NCBI RefSeq assembly: GCF_014863545.1
Contig: NZ_CP062260.1
Coordinates: forward strand, 1-64,000
DNA: 64,000 nucleotides
Reading direction: 5' to 3'
Source of the DNA: Paenibacillus sp. JNUCC32
GTDB lineage: Bacteria; Bacillota; Bacilli; Paenibacillales; Paenibacillaceae
Each line of letters begins with the position of its first letter. Positions within the stretch are counted from its first letter, which is position 1. Positions 16,157 to 25,600 of the stretch are shown here, in pieces. The position numbers were made by a program, and so were the translations under genes. The notes under the pieces are model-generated. The model was given only the letters and a program-made list of their open reading frames with translations, made no database searches and was not told the origin of the DNA.

Positions 16157-17551
16157 ATGGAAACGCTTTGGGTTATCATCAATGTCCTTGTTCTGATTCT
16201 GCTGGTCGGTATTTTGTACTGGATGCAGAGAAAGCATTACTCGTTTACCAAACGCGTGTTTGCCGGACTTGGACTGGGTGTGTTGTTCGGAGTGGCACTG
16301 CAGCTCATCTACACTTCGACCTCCGATGTGGTGGTGAAATCCACCGATTGGTTTAATCTGGTTGGCTACGGTTATGTCAGACTGCTGCAGATGATGGTCA
16401 TTCCGCTGATCATGGTGTCGATCATATCGGCCATCATGAAGCTGAAGGGCGGAAAGAACCTGGGCAAAATGAGCGGAATGATCATTACGGTGCTGCTTCT
16501 GACGACGGCGGTAGCCGCCGCTGTCGGAATTACGACCGCGCTGGCGTTCGATTTGTCCGCCGTCAATATTCAGGGCGGCGCTGCCGAGGAGCAGCAGGGC
16601 GCGCTGCTGCAAGAACGGCTCGGGGATGTCGAGGGTCGTACGCTGCCGCAGCAGATTCTGGATTTCATTCCGAGCAATCCGTTTGCCGACATGACGGGAG
16701 CACGAAGAACTTCGACGATTGCGGTCGTCATATTCTCGGCATTCATCGGGATCGCCGTGCTCGGGTTGGACCGTAAAAACAAGGAGCAGGCGGAGACCTT
16801 CCGCAACATGATCTCCGCCGTATACGGCGTGGTCATGCGTATCGTGACGCTGGTGCTTCGTCTGACGCCTTACGGGATTCTGGCGCTGATGGCCAAAACG
16901 ATCGCCACGACCGATCTTGCGGTGATCATGAATCTGATCGATTTCGTTCTGGCTTCATACGTGGCCTTGATCGCCATGTTCATTATCCATCTGGTGCTGC
17001 TGGCGATATTCGGGTTCAATCCGTTCAAGTACGTCAAGAAGGTGTTCCCGACGCTGACCTTTGCCTTTACGTCGCGTTCCAGCGCGGCTACGATCCCGCT
17101 TAACGTGCAGACCCAGAACAAAAAGCTGGGCGTCTCGGAAGGCATCGCGAACCTTTCGGCATCGTTTGGCGCCACGATCGGGCAGAACGGCTGCGCGGGC
17201 ATTTATCCTGCCATGCTGGCCGTCATGATTGCCCCGACGGCCGGCGTGGATCCGACGTCGTGGTCGTTCATCCTGACCTTGATCGTGGTCGTTATGATCA
17301 GTTCCTTCGGCGTGGCGGGTGTCGGAGGCGGAGCTACCTTCGCATCGCTCATCGTGCTCTCCACGATGAACCTGCCGGTTGCCTTGGCAGGCCTGTTGAT
17401 TTCCGTCGAGCCGCTGATCGATATGGGACGGACGGCACTGAACGTGAATGACTCCATGACGGCCGGCGTGATTACCGGGAAAGTCATGAATGAAGTGGAT
17501 AAAGACGTGTATAACGACGACAATATAGAACTGGATATGGTTCAGGCATAA
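16157..17551 (+). CDS. tcyP: L-cystine uptake symporter TcyP
   Basis: A 464-residue dicarboxylate/amino-acid:cation symporter. YWMQRKHYSFTKRVFAGLGL, FTSRSSAATIPLN, NGCAGIYPAMLAVMIAPTAG and ISVEPLIDMGRTALNV closely follow the remembered B. subtilis TcyP (YhcL) pattern. It should import L-cystine with a cation. ATG 16157 is chosen because GGGAGGA lies 10 bases upstream and the protein then begins like TcyP; an upstream ATG at 16106 is not preferred. A TTGACA-like -35 occurs near 16020 with a plausible -10 (TAATGA). No riboswitch is visible in the leader. Confidence 0.88.
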   Translation: METLWVIINVLVLILLVGILYWMQRKHYSFTKRVFAGLGLGVLFGVALQLIYTSTSDVVVKSTDWFNLVGYGYVRLLQMMVIPLIMVSIISAIMKLKGGKNLGKMSGMIITVLLLTTAVAAAVGITTALAFDLSAVNIQGGAAEEQQGALLQERLGDVEGRTLPQQILDFIPSNPFADMTGARRTSTIAVVIFSAFIGIAVLGLDRKNKEQAETFRNMISAVYGVVMRIVTLVLRLTPYGILALMAKTIATTDLAVIMNLIDFVLASYVALIAMFIIHLVLLAIFGFNPFKYVKKVFPTLTFAFTSRSSAATIPLNVQTQNKKLGVSEGIANLSASFGATIGQNGCAGIYPAMLAVMIAPTAGVDPTSWSFILTLIVVVMISSFGVAGVGGGATFASLIVLSTMNLPVALAGLLISVEPLIDMGRTALNVNDSMTAGVITGKVMNEVDKDVYNDDNIELDMVQA

Positions 17552-17564
17552 TGAACGCATCCAG

Positions 17565-17668
17565 GGGAGCCATCTTGCAGGGAGTGTTTCTGCCTTCAAG
17601 ATTGGCTCTTCTGCGTGAATAGAGAAAGCCCGAATACCGTAAGCGAAACGGTGATTCGGGCTTTTTTT
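17565..17668. terminator. Terminator between tcyP and the M24 peptidase gene
   Basis: Two hairpins. GAGCCATCTTG/CAAGATTGGCTC (17565-17610) is followed by AAAGCCCGAATACCGT/ACGGTGATTCGGGCTTT with seven Ts (17625-17668). The second is a strong intrinsic terminator on the plus strand. Confidence 0.85.
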
Positions 17669-17683
17669 CATGCTGAACATGCT

Positions 17684-18772
17684 TTATCCGATGACGGTCA
17701 GTTCTTTCGGGAAGGAGGTCAGCACCTCGACGCCATCGCCGGTCACGATGACATCGTCCTCGATTCGAACGCCGCCGACGCCTTGCAGGTAAATGCCGGG
17801 CTCGATGGTGAAGACCGCCCCAGGCTGCAATATGTCCTGATTCAACCCGTGAACGGACGGATATTCGTGGACATCCATGCCAAGCCCGTGACCCAGGCGA
17901 TGTACGAAGGCATGGCCGTAACCTGCGCCGTCAATCACATTGCGTGCCGCTTGGTCGATCGAGCCATAGGTCACGCCGGGTTTGACGGCCTGAATCCCGG
18001 CCAGATTCGCAGCAAGAACCGTCTCATAGATGTTAACGGCTTCCGGCTTCAGATCGCCTACCGCAAAGGTACGGGTAATATCCGACGCATAACCGCCGGC
18101 GTATACTCCCAAATCGAACATGAGCAGATCCCCTGCTTCGATTCGGCGCGCACCCGGAACGCCATGAGGCAGGGCGGTGTTGGGGCCGGATAATACCATC
18201 GTGGCGAAGGAGGGCGCGTCCGCGCCAAGCTTTTTCATCAAGTATTCCAGTTCCGCGACAAGCTCCAGCTCGCTGACGCCGATTTTTACCCGGGCCAGGC
18301 TTTGCGTCAGAACTTCTTCGACCAGCCTCACCGCATTTTTGATGATCTTCACTTCCTCGGCAGACTTTCGAATCCGAAGATCCCGCAGCGCAAGGCCGAC
18401 ATCTTCGATGCGGTCCGCGTTCACATGCTGCCGCAGCTGTTCATAGCGGGAGACGGTCAGCTGATCCTTCTCCAGCGCCAGCGTTCCGGCGGTGCCTTGA
18501 ATCTGTTCCTTAAGCAAAAGGTAAGGGTTATCGGTATCCTGATGCGTGACAATGTTCTTCACGGTTGAAGCGGCCTCGGCCGCATTCGCGTCCAATGCCG
18601 GCACGATCAGCACCGGATCATTGGCGGAGGAGAGGAGCAGGCCGAGAAAGCGCTCATGGGGATCGCTCGCAAAGCCGGTCAAATAATAAACATGCTTGGG
18701 GTCTGTCACCAGGACATGATCCCAGCCCTGATCCTTCATGGATAACAGCAAACTTTGCAGTCGTTCGTTCAT
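17684..18772 (-). CDS. Xaa-Pro peptidase, M24 family (YqhT-like)
   Basis: A 362-residue aminopeptidase P-type enzyme: an N-terminal creatinase domain (about 1-130) and a pita-bread M24 domain. The five metal ligands can be placed in LLMFDLGVYAGGYASDITRT (two Asp), HRLGHGLGMDVHEYP (His), FTIEPGIY (Glu) and VRIEDDV (Glu). It removes N-terminal residues preceding proline from small cytoplasmic peptides. I favour ATG 18772; the ATG nine bases upstream (18781) abuts the AAAGGA site. Confidence 0.92.
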   Translation of the reverse strand: MNERLQSLLLSMKDQGWDHVLVTDPKHVYYLTGFASDPHERFLGLLLSSANDPVLIVPALDANAAEAASTVKNIVTHQDTDNPYLLLKEQIQGTAGTLALEKDQLTVSRYEQLRQHVNADRIEDVGLALRDLRIRKSAEEVKIIKNAVRLVEEVLTQSLARVKIGVSELELVAELEYLMKKLGADAPSFATMVLSGPNTALPHGVPGARRIEAGDLLMFDLGVYAGGYASDITRTFAVGDLKPEAVNIYETVLAANLAGIQAVKPGVTYGSIDQAARNVIDGAGYGHAFVHRLGHGLGMDVHEYPSVHGLNQDILQPGAVFTIEPGIYLQGVGGVRIEDDVIVTGDGVEVLTSFPKELTVIG

Positions 18773-18956
18773 CCTGTTCATTCCTTTCTTTACTCAAAAC
18801 GTTCATCATGCCGTTAATGTAAGGGTATCGCGTTCCATCGCGTAAGTAAAGTTTTCCACGTGAATGAATCGCGGCTTGAGAAAATAGAAGCGTTTTTCCG
18901 TTACCTCTTGTACAATAGATCTCGTAATAAAGACATCTATTCGGAGGTAGAACATC

Positions 18957-19457
18957 GTGACGCATCCATACCGTATCGATTATGCCGTCAAAGAGGATTT
19001 GCCGGCCATTGTGGACATTTACAATTCAACGATTTCAAGCAGAAAAGTAACGGCCGATCTGGAGCCGGTCACGGTGGAGAGCCGCATACGCTGGTTTGAA
19101 GAGCATAGCAACGATTTTCGCCCTCTTTGGGTCATGCGATCTGATGACGGGCTGGTTGCGTGGATGAGCTTTCAATCCTTCTATGGCCGTCCCGCCTATA
19201 ACGGGACAGCTGAAATCAGTATCTACGTTAACGAGAAATATCGCGGCGTTGGTGCCGGCAGCCTATTGATCCAGAAGGCCATCGAGGAGTGCCCGCGTCT
19301 TCGCGTCAGCAATCTCGTCGGATTCGTATTCGGTCATAATGAACCAAGCCTCAAGCTGTTGAAGAAGTTCGGCTTCGACCAGTGGGGGCTTCTCCCAGCG
19401 GTTGCGGAGCTTGACGGAGTCAAGCGGGATCTGGTTATTGTAGGACGTGCGATCTAA
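18957..19457 (+). CDS. GNAT acetyltransferase, phosphinothricin/methionine-sulfoximine type
   Basis: A 166-residue acetyltransferase similar in layout to PAT/MddA-like enzymes: [17 protein letters not shown], the [17 protein letters not shown] strand, [15 protein letters not shown] as the acetyl-CoA loop, and [19 protein letters not shown]. Members acetylate methionine sulfoximine, phosphinothricin or related amino acids; the natural substrate here is unknown. GTG 18957 follows a GGAGGT site at eight bases. Confidence 0.88.
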   Translation: MTHPYRIDYAVKEDLPAIVDIYNSTISSRKVTADLEPVTVESRIRWFEEHSNDFRPLWVMRSDDGLVAWMSFQSFYGRPAYNGTAEISIYVNEKYRGVGAGSLLIQKAIEECPRLRVSNLVGFVFGHNEPSLKLLKKFGFDQWGLLPAVAELDGVKRDLVIVGRAI

Positions 19458-19616
19458 GTACCGATACGCAAAGAATAAATTTTAGGTCCATAAGAGAAGT
19501 CATCGCAGCGAGAAGATGAAGATACGTGCAAACCCTTCATGGTATTCTGCATTCCAAACCTTAACCAATATCCAGTACACTTGGGGAAAACAAGGGACGA
19601 AAAGGGTGTGGAGGAT

Positions 19617-20084
19617 GTGAAGGCAGAGATTCGCATATATCAAGCAGAGCTGAAGGATCTGGACAAAGCGGCCGCGCTGTTGAATCAGTATCGGCAATTT
19701 TATGAGCGGGAAGATGATCTGGACGGGGCCCGGGAATATATCAGGGAAAGGCTGACCCATGGCGATTCCGTCATATATTTAGCGGACTGCACCCGCTGTG
19801 AATCCCTGGCCACGCCAGGCTTTCTACAATTATATCCATCCTTCTCGTCGCTATCCATGTCCAGGTTGTGGATTCTGAATGATCTGTACGTGGATTCCGA
19901 ATATCGCGGGCTTGGCATTGGAAGGGAGCTGCTTCATCAAGCCCGTGCGCACGCCGTTCAGACCAAGGCCAAAGGCTTGACCCTCTCGACGCAGCTTCAC
20001 AACACGGCCGCTCAACGCCTGTACGAATCCGCAGGATATAAGCGGGACGAAGAATTTGTGCATTACCATTTGGGTTTATCCTGA
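19617..20084 (+). CDS. GNAT family acetyltransferase
   Basis: A GNAT of about 155 residues. YRGLGIGRELLHQARAHA is the acetyl-CoA loop and STQLHNTAAQRLYESAGYKRD the C-terminal motif; LLNQYRQFYER near the start is typical of a common Bacillales subgroup. The start is uncertain: GTG 19617 puts EIRIYQAEL near the N-terminus as expected, but GGAGG is too close, while GTG 19608 or ATG 19539 would add 3 or 26 residues. Substrate unknown. Confidence 0.8.
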   Translation: MKAEIRIYQAELKDLDKAAALLNQYRQFYEREDDLDGAREYIRERLTHGDSVIYLADCTRCESLATPGFLQLYPSFSSLSMSRLWILNDLYVDSEYRGLGIGRELLHQARAHAVQTKAKGLTLSTQLHNTAAQRLYESAGYKRDEEFVHYHLGLS

Positions 20085-20104
20085 CGCAGAGGGCATCCAT
20101 AACA

Positions 20105-20142
20105 AACAAAGACGATACCCCTAAGGAGTTATCGTCTTTGTT
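20105..20142. terminator. Bidirectional terminator
   Basis: A perfect 13-base stem, AACAAAGACGATA with TATCGTCTTTGTT, lies between convergent genes. Confidence 0.75.
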
Positions 20143-20144
20143 CT

Positions 20145-20489
20145 TTATTGATAAATCGAGCGTATTTTTCGAAAAACCTCAACCCGGGCAATTTTCAGCT
20201 CCCACATTTGGTCCAGCAGCTTCCGCTGTATATCTTTATCGTCTGTTGCTTTCAATTCATGATACAGGGCAGACATCCGTTCATTGATTTGATCCACGCA
20301 TTGCCACAGCTCCTGTTCCGTGCATTCCTCCGACTTCGCTTGTTCCTCGCCCAGCGATTCCTGCATGTGGTGAAGCGTACGAATGATGTCTGCTTGCCAC
20401 TTCCGATCTTCCAAGCGAATCGCCAAATTGAGAAGATCCAGATAATCATCAAGGGACAGAGATGTCGGTTCTTTATCGCCATGTTCCAT
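20145..20489 (-). CDS. Small helical protein of unknown function
   Basis: A 114-residue acidic protein with no recognised domain. It is predicted mostly alpha-helical (LSLDDYLDLLNLAIRLEDR, then long Glu/Lys/Gln-rich helices), without signal peptide or membrane segment; a coiled-coil or adaptor role is possible. AAGGGGGC precedes ATG 20489. The promoter region contains two adjacent palindromes (20512-20529 and 20529-20545), so the gene is probably under a dedicated repressor. I prefer it over the overlapping plus-strand frame because of the ribosome site and its soluble-protein composition. Confidence 0.7.
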   Translation of the reverse strand: MEHGDKEPTSLSLDDYLDLLNLAIRLEDRKWQADIIRTLHHMQESLGEEQAKSEECTEQELWQCVDQINERMSALYHELKATDDKDIQRKLLDQMWELKIARVEVFRKIRSIYQ

Positions 20490-20511
20490 GTTGAATGCCC
20501 CCTTAGCAAAC

Positions 20512-20545
20512 GTATAAACCTGTTTATACCAAGTATTATACTTGG
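20512..20545 (-). promoter_or_regulatory. Promoter with two adjoining palindromic operators
   Basis: GTATAAACCTGTTTATAC (20512-20529) is a perfect palindrome and CCAAGTATTATACTTGG (20529-20545) is perfect around its central base. On the minus strand the second contains a TATAAT -10 (20535-20540), with TTGAAA 16 bases upstream. The first would then lie over the transcription start. Confidence 0.65.
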
Positions 20546-20605
20546 AATTATGAGTTTTTCAAGTGAAAAAATAAGAGAATATTGTCATAAACATGCTTTC
20601 GATTG

Positions 20606-20634
20606 TTGCAACCGTGCGCAGGAATCAATATAGT
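20606..20634 (+). promoter_or_regulatory. Candidate promoter of the response-regulator gene
   Basis: TTGCAA (20606-20611), a 17-base spacer and TATAGT (20629-20634), 42 bases upstream of ATG 20676 and its AAGGAG site. Confidence 0.5.
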
Positions 20635-20675
20635 TTACATAGGACCGTATTTTTCCAATCCAAGGAGTTATATGA

Positions 20676-21833
20676 ATGAAGGTAATTCTCGTAGATGACG
20701 AACCGTTGGCCTTAAAGTATTTAGAACGTCAGCTGTTAAAACTGGATACCATGCCTATAGATGTAATCGGTACGTATACGAATCCTTTTGAGGGGCGAAA
20801 AGAAATTCTTGCAAGGGACGTGGATATCGTGTTTTTGGATATCAGCTTGCCGGAATTGAACGGGATCGAGCTGGCGGAGCAGCTGCTGGAGCAGAAGCCC
20901 CATCTCTGCATTGTATTTGTGACGGGATATCACGAATATGCAGTTACCGCATTTGAATTGAATGCCGTCGATTATATCGTCAAACCGGTCCAGATCGATC
21001 GAGTAGCCAAAACGATGGAGCGGTTGCGAAGTCGCATTGCGTCCAGACCGGAAGAGGTCCTAAACCCCAATCGTAAAATTCGGATGACGATGTTCCGCCA
21101 GGTTATGATCGAACAGCCGAACGAGCAGGGGCAATTCGCCATGCTTCATTGGCGGACAACCCGGGCCCAGGAAATATTCATTTACTTGCTGCAGCATCGG
21201 GGGCAGCTGGTGCGCAAGTCGGCACTGATCGATATGCTATGGCCGGAGTTCGACATGGATAAGGCCTATCCCCAGCTGTATACCGCCATTTATCATATCC
21301 GAAAAACATTGGAGCCTTATGATACCCGATTTCAAATCACCAACACGACGGAAGGCTATGTGCTGAATGTGGAAGACGTCCAGCTGGACATCGAGGAGTG
21401 GGAGAACTGGTTCATGGCGAACCCCTCGGTGTCGGCCGATTCGATAGACGGCCATCTTGAAATGATGAAGCTGTATACGGGCGATTATCTGCAGGAATAT
21501 GATTATTGGTGGGCGGAAGGCGAGCGTCAAAGACTGAAGGAGCTGTGGCTCAGCGTATCGTTATCCATGGCGGAATGGTATGTGGATCAGGAACGCTTCG
21601 AAGAGGCCGTACTGTGCTTCGCCTCGATCCAGAGGCTGCATCCCTTGGAAGAGAAGGCCTATTTTTCATTGATGAAAATATACGGCTTGCAGGGGAACCC
21701 GGCCCAGGTACACCGTCAATTCAGCCTGCTGCGTCAAGTGCTGGAGGATGAGATGGGTGAGGAGCCAAGCCCTTACATCAAGAAATGGTATGACGAGTGG
21801 AGCGATGGAATCCAAATCACCCATATACAATAA
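20676..21833 (+). CDS. Response regulator with winged-helix and BTAD (SARP-like) domains
   Basis: A 385-residue protein. Residues 1-120 form a receiver domain with the acidic pocket DDE (7-9), phospho-acceptor Asp55 in FLDISLPELNG and lysine in YIVKPVQ. Residues about 140-230 form an OmpR-like winged helix (AQEIFIYLLQHRGQLVRKSALIDMLWP, then AYPQLYTAIYHIRKTLEP). Residues about 240-380 are a bacterial transcriptional activation domain of helical repeats (YTGDYLQEYDYWWAEGER). It is the likely partner of the hybrid kinase at 22635, separated by one small gene. BTAD-type regulators usually activate transcription; the targets are unknown. Confidence 0.88.
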   Translation: MKVILVDDEPLALKYLERQLLKLDTMPIDVIGTYTNPFEGRKEILARDVDIVFLDISLPELNGIELAEQLLEQKPHLCIVFVTGYHEYAVTAFELNAVDYIVKPVQIDRVAKTMERLRSRIASRPEEVLNPNRKIRMTMFRQVMIEQPNEQGQFAMLHWRTTRAQEIFIYLLQHRGQLVRKSALIDMLWPEFDMDKAYPQLYTAIYHIRKTLEPYDTRFQITNTTEGYVLNVEDVQLDIEEWENWFMANPSVSADSIDGHLEMMKLYTGDYLQEYDYWWAEGERQRLKELWLSVSLSMAEWYVDQERFEEAVLCFASIQRLHPLEEKAYFSLMKIYGLQGNPAQVHRQFSLLRQVLEDEMGEEPSPYIKKWYDEWSDGIQITHIQ

Positions 21834-21862
21834 ATGACCTAGTCAAGCAATCATAAGATAGG

Positions 21863-21894
21863 AATCACCGGCCGCTATGACCGGTGATTTTTTT
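21863..21894 (+). terminator. Intrinsic terminator of the response-regulator gene
   Basis: AATCACCGG pairs with CCGGTGATT and is followed by a run of Ts. Confidence 0.85.
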
Positions 21895-22007
21895 GTATGC
21901 GTCAACCGAAGGTCTGTTCTTGTTGGTTCCTGTTCAGAAATTGTAGAGGACCGCCTCTTATACTGTAGAGTGTGAACCATAAGAATCGGGAGGTACAATA
22001 TTCGGTT

Positions 22008-22499
22008 ATGAAATTCATTCGGAAATTTAAGGAATCTTCGCTGCATAAAGCCATGGGGCTGGAGCTTGGTACGTTTCGGGAGATTGAGCTGGATGCAACT
22101 AAGGATGTCCAGCATTGCCGAGGCTTCTATGTTTACTTCAACGGCAAGCGGATTGGCATCGTTGCTACGGACGAGGGACCGGTATTTCTGTGTGATCAGG
22201 AGAAGTTTTTGCTGGATGAGCGTACCGTTCATTTTTTGCTGCAAAAAAATGCCGAGTTTAATACGTTTATCTTCATGTGGAATGGAGGCGTGAAGCTTCA
22301 GATTCCATATTTGCGGTCGTTAATCGAATATAACGGAAGATGGGTGGATGATTCGATATTCGACTTTTTTTCGTGGATTTATGAAGCTTCCGGGAGAAAA
22401 AGATTCTACTCCTACTATACGGTGAAGCATGTATCCGCTGACGAATTATGCCCGCATCAGCCTCTTCAGCGTTCGGGCAAAACGCTTTCGATTGTTTAG
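22008..22499 (+). CDS. Hypothetical protein between regulator and sensor kinase
   Basis: A 163-residue soluble protein of unknown function. The sequence MKFIRKFKESSLHKAMGLEL is followed by a beta-rich section (GFYVYFNGKRIGIVATDEGP) and an aromatic-rich C-terminal half (FDFFSWIYEASGRKRFYSYY). GGGAGGT lies 13 bases before ATG 22008, somewhat far, so a 12-codon longer GTG start (21972) cannot be excluded. Its place between a response regulator and its probable kinase suggests a link with that pathway, but no domain supports this. Confidence 0.6.
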   Translation: MKFIRKFKESSLHKAMGLELGTFREIELDATKDVQHCRGFYVYFNGKRIGIVATDEGPVFLCDQEKFLLDERTVHFLLQKNAEFNTFIFMWNGGVKLQIPYLRSLIEYNGRWVDDSIFDFFSWIYEASGRKRFYSYYTVKHVSADELCPHQPLQRSGKTLSIV

Positions 22500-22634
22500 G
22501 CGGCCGGACGAACCCGTGGTTTCATGTGAACTTTAGGGAATGGGACAGACAATTGCATCGCAACGATGTAAAATAATGGACAGTTATGTAGTGTTATTGA
22601 TTCTTACAATACGTTATATAAAGGACTGTTAATA

Positions 22635-25600
22635 TTGTCGATCTATTCCAATATCAAATCGAAGCCCGTCTCCGGCAGAAGGTTGCTGGGGATTACTTTT
22701 CTGTTTATCGTGATTTTACTTTCCGTGCGCTTGGTCTGGTTCAACACCATTACGGTACCCGAGGAACGTCCGTTCCGGCAAGGCGTGCTGGATCTTCGGG
22801 CTTGGCCGGCGGATGACCGGAGCAGGGTCGCCCTGAACGGGGAGTGGGCCTTTTATCCGAATCAATGGAAGGGCCCGGATGGAGCGTCCCAAGGAGAGCC
22901 GGCTGCCGCCGACCCGCGCTGGATACAGGTTCCGGGGCCATGGGAGGGCGTGAACGAGAACGGAAACCAAATCGGCTACGGGACTTACCGCCTCAAGCTG
23001 CTCGTACCGGATCGGAACAAAACTTACGGCATCTGGATCAGCGATATCCGTACAGCCTATCGTTTGTATGTAAACGGGGAATTATTGCACGAATCAGGAC
23101 ATCCGTCCGATCTGCCAGAGACCCACGTGGCCAGAATCGTCCCCCATATGGAGCTCATCCCCCCGACTGGCGGTGATGAGCTGGATATCATCGTGGAAGT
23201 GAGCAACTATCAGTATGCCGATTCAGGCGGGATCCGGCTGCCGATCCAATTCGGAACGGCGGAAGCGGTGATGAGGGGAAAGGCCTTCTCCGAGAACATG
23301 CAGCTGCTGGTGTGCATCGTGCTATTGCTCCATGTCATCTATGTTTTTATTTTGTACTTGATCGGCTATCGAAGCAGAGGGCTTTTTTATTTTGCCGGGC
23401 TTATTCTGTTTACGCTGCTGGCTACGCTGAGCGACGATGATAAGCTTCTGTTGGTGTGGCTGCCCGGCATCCCTTTCGAATGGGCGGTGAAGCTTAAGGT
23501 TATTGCTTATGTCGCGATATCTTTATGCTTGATTCTGTGCACCAAGCATTTGCTAAAGCCGAGGATCAAGGAGGGCTTTTACCGGGCTTACACGTTGTTT
23601 GTGGTTTCGTATGCCGCAGTCTATTTGCTGCTTCCGTTTCATCTGATGGTCCATCTCTCTAAATATTTGTCGGTGGTATTGATAAGCGCCGTGCTGTTCG
23701 TGCCTTCGCTAGCCAGAAAGGCGGTCAGCGAGCGGAAGGAAGCTGCGATCTTCATCCTGCTGTCGGCGGTTGCGGTTTCCTGCAACATTATGATAAGCGG
23801 AATTTTAAGATTCCGGTATTTTAAGGAACTGCCTTTTTACCCGATCGACCTGATCGTTGCGTTTCTCGGGTTTGCTTCCTTCTGGTTTATCCGGTTTACC
23901 AGAAACAGCGTCATGCTTAGGGAACAGGCCGAGCAGCTGCAGCGAGCGGACAAGATGAAGGATGAGTTTCTGGCGAATACGTCCCATGAGCTGCGAAATC
24001 CGCTGCACGGTATCATCAACATGGCGCAAACGCTGCTGGAACGCAAAGGGAGCGTATTGGAGCAAGAGGATCGCAATCAGTTGGAGCTGATCACCGGCAT
24101 CGGCAGACGGATGTCACTGCTCCTGGACGACTTGTTGGATGTTTCGTTATTGAAGGACAACCGCGTTCGGTTGAATGTGCAGAGCGTTCACCTCGGTTCG
24201 GCTGTTCAAGGCGTGCTGGACATGCTCCGTCCGATGGCGGAAGGCAAGCGAATCGAGCTCGTATGCGAGATCGCGGAGGATGGCCCCAAGGTATGGGCAG
24301 ATGAAAGCCGTTTGGTTCAAATCATGTTCAATCTGATTCACAACGCCATCAAATATACGGAGGCGGGGCGTATCACGGTGGCTGCCGAGGTCATTGAAGG
24401 AAGGGCTTATGTCCACGTTCGCGACACGGGGATCGGTATGGACGAAAAGACGTTAAGCCGAATATTCCTCCCCTACGAGCAGGGAGATTCCGGTTTTGCC
24501 GCTTCGGGAGGCGGTTTGGGGCTTGGACTGGGCATCAGCAAGCAGCTGGTTGAGCTCCATGGAGGGGATATTTCCGTAACATCCGCTCCGAGTCAGGGGA
24601 GCGACTTTACGTTCACGCTGAAAGTGGACGATATGATGAAGCAGGAGAACGCGGATAAACAGGAGTTTATCGCGGATTCCCCGGCTTCAAATCCAGAGAA
24701 AGAGAAGGAGACGCAATCGAATATGTCAGATATGCACGAACAGGATGACGCCGAATCGGAGGCTCTGGCGCTTGCCCGTCCAAGCGACGGCAGGCTGCTT
24801 ATCGTTGACGACGATCCGGTTAACCTGAAGGTCATCCATCATTTGCTTGCAGACGAGGGGTATCGGATCGTGACCGTTACCCGCGCCGAGGAAGCTCTTC
24901 AGCTGTTGGAGCAGGGAGAATGGGATCTTATCATTTCCGACGTGATGATGCCCCAGATGTCGGGGTATGAACTGTCCAGGACGATTCGGCAGAGGTATAT
25001 GCTATCGGAGCTTCCCATCCTGCTGCTGACCGCCAGAAACCGGCCGGAGGACATACATATGGGGTTCATCTCGGGAGCTAACGATTACTTGATAAAACCG
25101 GTGGATCACCTGGAATTAAAAACGAGGGTACGCGCCTTGCTGGAGCTGAAGCAGTCCATTAAGGAGAGGCTGCATATGGAAGCGGCTTGGCTCCAGGCCC
25201 AAATCCAGCCGCATTTCCTGCACAACACCTTAAATTCGATCGCTTCGCTAAGCGAGGTGGATCCTTCCCGGATGATTGCGCTCATCGCAGAATTCAGCCA
25301 TTATCTGAGAGCCAGCTATGATATCAGCAACCTGGACCGTTTCATACCGTTGGAGCAGGAGCTTGGCTTGGTTCGCTCTTACCTGTATATCGAGGGGGAG
25401 CGGTTCGGGGAACGGCTGCGTGTCCGTTGGCATATCTCCGACGAGGTTGCCGTGCAGCAATGGAAGCTTCCTCCCTTGACGATGCAGACCATCGTGGAGA
25501 ATGCGGTCGTTCACGGGGTATTGGCACGGACCCAGGGAGGGACCGTAACCATCCGCATCGTACGAGAGGCTGAATCTGCCAAGGTGATCATCGCGGATGA

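Noticed and set aside
20148..20633. 161-codon plus-strand frame opposite the small helical protein gene
   Set aside because: No ribosome site; Phe/Leu/His-rich shadow composition, and it crosses the promoter palindromes.
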